Shown here: one piece after another, positions 7,651-12,253 of the stretch
Position numbering within the stretch: the stretch's first letter is position 1
How the letters are laid out: every line of letters starts with the position of its first letter
From: Gammaproteobacteria bacterium
GTDB lineage: Bacteria; Pseudomonadota; Gammaproteobacteria; Chromatiales; Chromatiaceae
Assembly: GCA_024644505.1 (NCBI GenBank)
Contig: JAHEHQ010000037.1
Coordinates: forward strand, 1 to 12,253
Length of the DNA: 12,253 bases
Direction: 5' to 3'
Made by a program: the position numbers and the translations under genes
Notes under the pieces: model-generated
The model's input: only the letters and a program-made list of their open reading frames with translations
Told to the model about the DNA's origin: nothing
Database searches by the model: none

Positions 7651-7666
7651 AAAATCATTTGATTTT
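7651..7666. promoter_or_regulatory. AT-rich 16-bp palindrome upstream of prkB, possible operator
   Basis: AAAATCA and TGATTTT flank two T bases to give a perfect dyad. Its size and symmetry suit a dimeric regulator. CbbR-type LysR regulators control prk genes in many autotrophs, but this dyad is not a clear CbbR consensus and no regulator gene is adjacent. Confidence 0.4.
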
Positions 7667-7900
7667 CAGCATGTTAGTCTATAAATACCGGCTATTTCAC
7701 CAGGAATAGTAGTCACAATATATCACGAAATTCTAATATCCTTTCCGTTGCAGTTCTGATGCCCGGCCAAAGGAATTCTATAAGGACCCCGATCAGGTGA
7801 TATGCTGATAGTTATGATCTACGCCGTTTCAGCACTTTGAACTTTTCATGCAAGGGTTTCGGTGGGTTCCTGATTCCGGACGGACGGGCTTGAAGGGCGC

Positions 7901-8125
7901 ATGATGGATGACCCGGCGTTCGGTATCTGGGCAATGATTGCCTTCTGGGCATCCGCGGTGGGCGGAATCGCCATTGCCATATCGTGGGCCAGGTCCAGGG
8001 GGGGCAATCCTGTCAGCAGGGATCAGTTGGCTCGATCCCTGAAACGTCGGCTCGAGGCGGGAGAGATCGGTCAGGAGGAATACGAAAAGAAGCTGGCGGG
8101 CCTTACCAAGGATCACCCTCGGTAA
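7901..8125 (+). CDS. Small membrane protein with SHOCT-like C-terminal domain
   Basis: This 74-residue protein has one hydrophobic segment (about residues 9-29, FGIWAMIAFWASAVGG onward). A basic stretch follows, then a short amphipathic helix-turn-helix at about 43-68: LARSLKRRLEAGEI, then EEYEKKLAGL. That pattern (LKRRLxAGEIxxEEYExKL) is the SHOCT short C-terminal domain, often found at the ends of small membrane or oligomerising proteins of unknown role. AAGGG lies about five bases before the ATG; a second ATG follows at once at 7904. The gene stands alone, divergent from prkB and convergent with the GGDEF/EAL gene. A hairpin follows its stop codon by a few bases. Coding is supported by the domain match, ribosome site and clean hydrophobic pattern. 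Confidence 0.75.
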   Translation: MMDDPAFGIWAMIAFWASAVGGIAIAISWARSRGGNPVSRDQLARSLKRRLEAGEIGQEEYEKKLAGLTKDHPR

Positions 8126-8132
8126 CGGAGGG

Positions 8133-8156
8133 CTAGTGGGCCTTGCGGCCCGCTAG
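8133..8156. terminator. Hairpin between convergent genes, possible bidirectional terminator
   Basis: CTAGTGGGCC (8133-8142) pairs with GGCCCGCTAG (8147-8156) around loop TTGC. The stem is 10 bp with one T/G wobble. It follows the SHOCT gene by seven bases and includes the stop codon of the convergent GGDEF/EAL gene. Neither side has a long T-run, so termination efficiency is uncertain. Confidence 0.5.
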
Positions 8157-10546
8157 TTGTTCACGCAGGCCTCGATGTCATGGGTTGTCAGCAGATCCGG
8201 AAAGTTGTCGGCTGGTATGGGAGCGCTGTAGAGAAACCCCTGCATTTCGTCACAGCCCAGCACAGCCAGAAATCTTCGCTGTTCGGGGGTTTCCACGCCT
8301 TTCGCAACAACCTGCATGTCCAGGCTGTGGCCCAGGGCGACAATGGCCCGGGTGAGTGCAAGGTTATCCCTGTTCGAGGGGATGTCCCGCACCAGCGAAC
8401 GGTCAATTTTCAAACGGTCCAACGGCAGTCGTCTCAGATAACAGAGGGACGAGAAACCTGTCCCGAAATCGTCTACAGTCAATGCCACGCCGAGGGATTT
8501 CAATCCATCCAGCTTGGGTATTACACGATCGACCTGCTGCATCACCGAACTTTCGCTGATTTCAAGTTCCAGATATGCGGGGTCGAGTCCGGTATCCCGG
8601 AGAATGCGGCTGATGTCCCCGAGCAGATTGTTGCTCATCAGCTGTCTCCTGGATAGATTTACGGCGACCCGAATCGGGGGGAGCCCCCGGTCCTGCCAGG
8701 CACGTGCCTGCACGCAGGCCTTCCATAAAACCCACCTGCCGATCGCCGCTATGGCGCCGTTTTCCTCCGCAAGGGAGATGAACTTGTCGGGGGGCAGCAG
8801 CCCCATTTCGGGGTGATCCCATCGCACCATTGCCTCCACACCGGTGATCGAGTCGTTCCCCAGGGAGAGCAGCGGCTGATAATGGACAACCAGTTCGTCG
8901 CGTTCCAGGGCATGAAGCAGCTGCTTTTCAAAGGTGTGGGAGTCCAGTGCCCCTTCCGTCAGTTCCGTCTCATAAAATTGGTATCTCTTGCGGCCCTGAT
9001 TCTTGGCCTGGTACATGGCGGCGTCGGCGTGCTCCAGCAATGTGCCTGCGTTCAGGCCATCCTGGGGGTAGATGCTGATTCCGACACTTGCGGAGATAAA
9101 CACCTCCGGCCCCCCAAGATCGAACGGCCGGGAAAGTGTCTCAATGATTTCCCGCGCCACTTTAGCCGCATTGCCCGGTTTTTGGAGTGCTTCCAGTACC
9201 ACGCTCAACTCGTCTCCGCCGAGACGGGCGACGGTGTCTTCTTCGCGGACTTTATCCTGTAACCGCTGTGCCACCAGCTGCAGCAGCCGGTCACCTGCGG
9301 GATGCCCCAGGGTATCGTTTACGCTCTTGAAGCGGTCCAGATCCATGAACAGAACCGCCACATGGGTGTCTTCGCGATTGGCACGCTGAATCGCCTGTTC
9401 CAGGCGTGCGTTCAGCAGCAGCCGGTTAGGCAGCCCGGTCAGGGGGTCGTGGTGCGCCATGTAATAGAGTTTTTCGTGGGACTGCTTGATGCTGCTGATG
9501 TCCGAAAACACGCTGACATAATAAATAAGTTCCCCGTCCTCGCTGCGAATGGCGCTGATGCTTTGCCATTTGGGATACACTTCGCCATTTTTTCTCCGAT
9601 CCCAGATTTCGCCCTGCCATTGATCGGTCTCTTCAAGGCTGGTCCACATCCCCTGGTAGAAGGACCGGTCATGCCGGCCGGATTGAAGCATGCGGGGGTC
9701 CTTTCCCAGTACCTCCGTTTCCCTGAATCCCGTGATATCGGTAAAAGCCTTGTTAACGGAAACAATTTTTGCCGAGGGGTCCGTGATAACAACGCCTTCC
9801 TTGGTGTTTTCGAAAACTGCGGCCGCCAGGCGAAGTCTGGATTCGGTTCCCTGCTGCGCCCGAACAACGGCTCTTAATTTTGCCGAGATTCTGTTGACAA
9901 CCACCCATCCCAGCAGCAGGGCCAGGCAGAGAATTGTCAGGGATTGAATCCACCCGGCACGATTTGATGCGGCCAGCCTGTTTTTGATCCGGTTTCTGTC
10001 TTCCAGGTGCATCTGACGCAATTGCTGGATGCTTTCATAGAAATCATCGGAGGGTAGAACCGGGAATGGGCTTGGCAGAAACCTGTCAGGGCCTTCACCA
10101 CCCGGCGGCAGGGTCCGGTTGATGGTATCGAGTTGTCTCTGTGCCCTGTCGAGTACTGGCTCAAAGGCCAACGACCTCGACGAGGCTGTCGCGTTCTGGG
10201 CCTGGAGACGTTTTACGTGCGCAAAATAGCCGTTTATCAGGTGAAGCGCACCGGATAATGCGGCGGCATTGTAAGGTTTTCCGTTTGCTTGGGGAGAAAC
10301 CTGTGGCAGCTGCATCGGGTGGAGAATCGGATTCAGCAGGAGCTGTTCCCCGATGAGGGTACTGTATCGGATGCTTTCCGAATGGTATTGGTTTGCCACC
10401 CTTTCCAGCTCATGGCGGGTATTCTCCTGCCAGAACAGATAGCCGGCGACGGAAACCGAAAGCAGGACAACCACTGATATCGCCACAGGATAATAGCGGC
10501 GAATGAAACGGGTCCCAAACTGTTGCTTTCCTACCTCTGCTTCCAT
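8153..10546 (-). CDS. Membrane-bound PAS-GGDEF-EAL c-di-GMP signalling protein with an altered EAL site
   Basis: This 797-residue protein has two membrane segments (about 21-39 and 200-218) around a periplasmic sensor region of about 160 residues. A PAS domain follows (about 236-352, with ENTKEGVVITD and the PAC-like YYVSVFSDIS). The GGDEF domain (about 360-525) has HDPLTGLPNR, MDLDRFKSVND, the signature GGDEL at 443-447, and an RxxD inhibitory site (REED, 434-437) five residues before it. Diguanylate cyclase activity is therefore plausible. The EAL domain (about 540-785) reads EAM (571-573). It keeps Asn630, Glu662, Asp692-Asp693, Lys713 and Gln769. It has Lys749 in AKGVET, where the family has glutamate (AEGVET; RocR Glu352 by position). 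Phosphodiesterase activity may thus be weak or lost. The ATG at 10544-10546 has a weak ribosome site. Signal and output are unknown. Confidence 0.94.
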   Translation of the reverse strand: MEAEVGKQQFGTRFIRRYYPVAISVVVLLSVSVAGYLFWQENTRHELERVANQYHSESIRYSTLIGEQLLLNPILHPMQLPQVSPQANGKPYNAAALSGALHLINGYFAHVKRLQAQNATASSRSLAFEPVLDRAQRQLDTINRTLPPGGEGPDRFLPSPFPVLPSDDFYESIQQLRQMHLEDRNRIKNRLAASNRAGWIQSLTILCLALLLGWVVVNRISAKLRAVVRAQQGTESRLRLAAAVFENTKEGVVITDPSAKIVSVNKAFTDITGFRETEVLGKDPRMLQSGRHDRSFYQGMWTSLEETDQWQGEIWDRRKNGEVYPKWQSISAIRSEDGELIYYVSVFSDISSIKQSHEKLYYMAHHDPLTGLPNRLLLNARLEQAIQRANREDTHVAVLFMDLDRFKSVNDTLGHPAGDRLLQLVAQRLQDKVREEDTVARLGGDELSVVLEALQKPGNAAKVAREIIETLSRPFDLGGPEVFISASVGISIYPQDGLNAGTLLEHADAAMYQAKNQGRKRYQFYETELTEGALDSHTFEKQLLHALERDELVVHYQPLLSLGNDSITGVEAMVRWDHPEMGLLPPDKFISLAEENGAIAAIGRWVLWKACVQARAWQDRGLPPIRVAVNLSRRQLMSNNLLGDISRILRDTGLDPAYLELEISESSVMQQVDRVIPKLDGLKSLGVALTVDDFGTGFSSLCYLRRLPLDRLKIDRSLVRDIPSNRDNLALTRAIVALGHSLDMQVVAKGVETPEQRRFLAVLGCDEMQGFLYSAPIPADNFPDLLTTHDIEACVNN

Positions 10547-10730
10547 GACCAGGACATTCCGGAGATTGATGATTGTTCGGCTGCTCCTGCGCGCACGCCG
10601 ATCCCTGCTGCTTTAATTGAGGCAAACATTGCAGGATTAACGACCGCAGCCCTTATAAACTTTAGAAAACGGGTTGAGGTTTACCCTCTTGGCTGATGCG
10701 GGCGGCAAATACGGGGGTGGAGGATCCGGC

Positions 10731-10739
10731 TGGTACAAT
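10731..10739 (+). promoter_or_regulatory. Candidate extended -10 promoter for the ATPase gene
   Basis: TGGTACAAT combines the TGn extension with TACAAT, five of six matches to the -10 consensus. No good -35 lies 17 bases upstream, which extended -10 promoters can tolerate. The leader would be about 80 bases. Confidence 0.35.
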
Positions 10740-10753
10740 ACCCGGGTGATGCT

Positions 10754-10781
10754 TTGTTTGCGGTAATCAGGCGTCTATACT
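10754..10781 (+). promoter_or_regulatory. Alternative promoter for the ATPase gene
   Basis: TTGTTT (10754-10759), a 16-base spacer and TATACT (10776-10781) make a partial sigma70 promoter: three of six at -35 and five of six at -10. The leader would be about 38 bases. Confidence 0.35.
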
Positions 10782-10800
10782 AAAGTTATCAAAATATGTT

Positions 10801-10815
10801 AACTAATCAATAGTT
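10801..10815. repeat. Short inverted repeat just before the ATPase start
   Basis: AACTA and TAGTT flank five bases (ATCAA) and lie about 10-25 bases before the ATG, downstream of both promoter candidates. It could be an operator. Arms of five bases are short enough to arise by chance in AT-rich DNA. Confidence 0.25.
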
Positions 10816-10825
10816 CATTATAAAC

Positions 10826-12007
10826 ATGGATCCCAGAAGAAATCCCTATGCACCGGGTGCGGGAACACCTCCCCCGGAGCTGGCCGGCCGAGACGAGATA
10901 ATCGAGAGGGCGTCGATTGCCTTGTACCGCATTGGCACCAGGCGTGCCGCACGCAGCCTGATTTTCCATGGGGTACGAGGCGTGGGCAAGACCGTGCTGC
11001 TGCAACGGATCAGCCTCGAAGCGGAAAATGAGGGTTGTGTTTCGGTGTTTTTCGAGGCGCCGGAGAAAAGATCACTGCCGGCCATCCTGGGCCCGGCTCT
11101 GCGTACCGCGCTGATCCGGATGAGCCGGGGGGAGGCGGCGAAGAGAGCCTTGAGAAAATCACTGGGCGTGCTGGCCAGCTTTGCCCGTTCAGCGAAAATA
11201 AAATACCAGGATGTGGAGTTCAATGTGGACTTCTCCACCGAACCGGGACTCGCAGACAGCGGCGACCTCGAAACCGATCTAACAGATCTCCTGATGAGCG
11301 TGGGTGAGGCCGCACAAAACCGTCAAAAGGTGTTGGTTCTGTTCATCGACGAGTTGCAGTATGTTCCGGAGGCGCAGCTTGCAGCACTGATCAGTGCCCT
11401 GCATCGGGCCAATCAGAAACAGCTCCCCATCACCATGATAGCGGCGGGACTGCCGCAGCTGCTGGGTCAGCTCGGGCGTGCCAAGACTTATGCGGAGCGC
11501 CTTTTCGAGTTTGTACACATCGGTGCTCTGGACCGCGTTTCCGCCAGGCAGGCACTTCGCGTTCCTGCCGAACAGGAGGGCGTGGTTTTTTCCGAGAATG
11601 CGATCGAGCAGGTCATTGATCTTACGGAAGGCTATCCCTATTTCCTGCAGGAATGGGGAAAGCATGCATGGAGCGAGGCGTCTGCCAGCCCGATCACCCT
11701 GGCAGACGTGACAAGAGCCACTGAAGTGGCGCAGGCGGATCTGGATGCCAGTTTTTTTCAGGTGAGAATCGACCGACTCACGCCGGCGGAGAAGCGCTAT
11801 ATGCGGGCCATGGCCGAACTCGGGCCGGGACCGCACCGGTCCGGTGAAATCGCGAAGGTTTTGGGCAAGACCAATTCAACCGTGGCCCCTGTACGCAATC
11901 GCCTGATCGCCAAAGGCATGCTGTACAGCCCGGCCCATGGCGATACAGCTTTTACGGTACCGCTGTTTGACAGGTTTATGAGACGGGTAATGCCCGATCC
12001 ACCATAA
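10826..12007 (+). CDS. Orphan AAA-type ATP-binding protein (AAA_16/Orc1-Cdc6/STAND-like)
   Basis: This 393-residue predicted cytosolic P-loop ATPase belongs to a widespread bacterial family usually annotated only as ATP-binding protein. The N-terminus RNPYAPGAG...GRDE (5-24) is typical and precedes the ATPase core. Walker A is GVRGVGKT (49-56) and Walker B is VLVLFIDELQY (169-179), with Asp175 and Glu176. The family block IAAGLPQLLGQL (205-216) then AKTYAERLFEF (219-229) sits where sensor 1 would be. DLTEGYPYFLQEWG (265-278) resembles the lid region of Orc/Cdc6- and STAND-type ATPases. Residues 317-390 look like a winged helix (SGEIAKVLGKTNSTVAPVRNRLIAKGML), so DNA binding is plausible. There is no Shine-Dalgarno before the ATG, but the start fits the family. 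Its physiological role is unknown. No partner gene is next to it. Confidence 0.85.
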   Translation: MDPRRNPYAPGAGTPPPELAGRDEIIERASIALYRIGTRRAARSLIFHGVRGVGKTVLLQRISLEAENEGCVSVFFEAPEKRSLPAILGPALRTALIRMSRGEAAKRALRKSLGVLASFARSAKIKYQDVEFNVDFSTEPGLADSGDLETDLTDLLMSVGEAAQNRQKVLVLFIDELQYVPEAQLAALISALHRANQKQLPITMIAAGLPQLLGQLGRAKTYAERLFEFVHIGALDRVSARQALRVPAEQEGVVFSENAIEQVIDLTEGYPYFLQEWGKHAWSEASASPITLADVTRATEVAQADLDASFFQVRIDRLTPAEKRYMRAMAELGPGPHRSGEIAKVLGKTNSTVAPVRNRLIAKGMLYSPAHGDTAFTVPLFDRFMRRVMPDPP

Positions 12008-12047
12008 CGGTGGTTGTATCAGCCTTGCGGCTACGCAGCCATTCAAT

Positions 12048-12253
12048 TCAAAGCTGAGTGTAACTGAACTTCTGCCCGCCGATGCTGGCCTCGAACATCA
12101 AACCGCCCTTGGTGATGGTGAAGGTGGCCATACCTTTGTTGTAACGACCACCCGTAGTACTGGCGTTGTTCTTACCGGCACTGGCGGTGGTGGAGTTGCC
12201 CGCGGTGTTGGCGGAGGCTCCAGCCGCAGCGGTTATTGCCGTAGCCTGGGCTT
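12048..12253 (-). CDS. C-terminal fragment of a low-complexity protein with a YSC84/SYLF-like tail (5' end outside window)
   Basis: The reverse strand reads in one open frame from the window edge to a TGA at 12048-12050, giving the last 67 residues of a protein. The first 40 are rich in Ala, Thr, Gly, Ser and Asn (ITAAAGASANTAGNSTTASA). The end is MATFTITKGGLMFEASIGGQ then KFSYTQL. That ending recalls bacterial YSC84/SYLF lipid-binding proteins, whose final strand reads like EKGLMxxLSLEGSK. This is a resemblance from memory and not a firm assignment. Other secreted or outer-membrane-associated proteins with Ala/Gly-rich linkers are possible. It is convergent with the ATPase gene, with a 40-base gap holding only short, weak hairpins. 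Confidence 0.6.
   Translation of the reverse strand, partial: AQATAITAAAGASANTAGNSTTASAGKNNASTTGGRYNKGMATFTITKGGLMFEASIGGQKFSYTQL

Larger units (their letters stand above)
7593..7900. other. Divergent intergenic region between prkB and the SHOCT gene
   Basis: These 308 bases are AT-richer than their surroundings and hold no supported gene. They contain two perfect inverted repeats near prkB (7622-7637 and 7651-7666). On the plus strand a TATGAT at 7813-7818 could be a -10 box for the small gene, but it lacks a good -35. No confident prkB promoter was found; TATAGA-like sequence around 7677-7684 on the minus strand is only a weak candidate. Confidence 0.6.
10547..10825. other. Divergent intergenic region between the GGDEF/EAL gene and the ATPase gene
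   Basis: These 279 bases hold no supported gene. Both flanking genes are transcribed away from it. On the plus strand two promoter candidates and a small inverted repeat lie near the ATPase gene; the last 50 bases before its ATG are strikingly AT-rich. No convincing minus-strand promoter for the GGDEF/EAL gene was seen. Confidence 0.6.

Noticed and set aside
8813..9877. Several plus-strand open frames across the GGDEF/EAL gene
   Set aside because: They are antisense to a gene with clear PAS, GGDEF and EAL domains and have no motifs of their own.
12014..12047. Terminator between the ATPase gene and the right-edge gene
   Set aside because: Only 4-bp alternating stems (GGCT/AGCC) are present, with no T-run.

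Overview
The window looks like ordinary chromosomal DNA of a gammaproteobacterium. The evidence is an AroG-type DAHP synthase that aligns residue for residue with E. coli AroG over 188 codons, a proteobacterial-type Dxs, a DUF945/YdgA-like protein, and an even, moderately GC-rich composition. A complete class I phosphoribulokinase suggests a Calvin-cycle autotroph, for example a Chromatiales-like sulfur oxidiser. That lifestyle is inferred from one enzyme, and no RuBisCO gene is in view. I found no tRNA, rRNA, transposase, phage gene or CRISPR array.

Layout. Positions 1-566 (minus) hold the N-terminal half of aroG, which runs off the left edge. Divergent from it, a plus-strand series runs to 6677. 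It contains a glutathione S-transferase-like protein (744-1418), a COG3146/FemAB-like N-acyltransferase (1441-2580), a DUF938 SAM-methyltransferase (2577-3176), dxs (3379-5286) and a DUF945 membrane-anchored protein (5283-6677). Two junctions are 4-base ATGA overlaps: acyltransferase/methyltransferase and dxs/DUF945. The 202-base gap before dxs probably separates two transcription units. Convergent to this series is prkB (6708-7592, minus), with a strong Shine-Dalgarno and a palindrome-rich leader. Divergent from prkB lies a 74-residue membrane protein with a SHOCT-like tail (7901-8125).

Positions 8153-10546 (minus) encode a 797-residue membrane-bound PAS-GGDEF-EAL protein. Its EAL half carries non-consensus residues, including a lysine where the family has a catalytic glutamate. 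Divergent from it is an orphan AAA-type ATPase of 393 residues with a C-terminal winged-helix-like region (10826-12007). At the right edge, the C-terminus of a secreted-looking, low-complexity protein (12048-12253, minus) resembles YSC84/SYLF-type tails.

The genes do not form one pathway. They cover aromatic amino-acid synthesis, isoprenoid precursor synthesis (DXP), CO2 fixation and c-di-GMP signalling. I see no convincing undescribed multi-gene system. The best leads are the altered EAL active site, the orphan ATPase with its unusual start region, and the two palindromes upstream of prkB.
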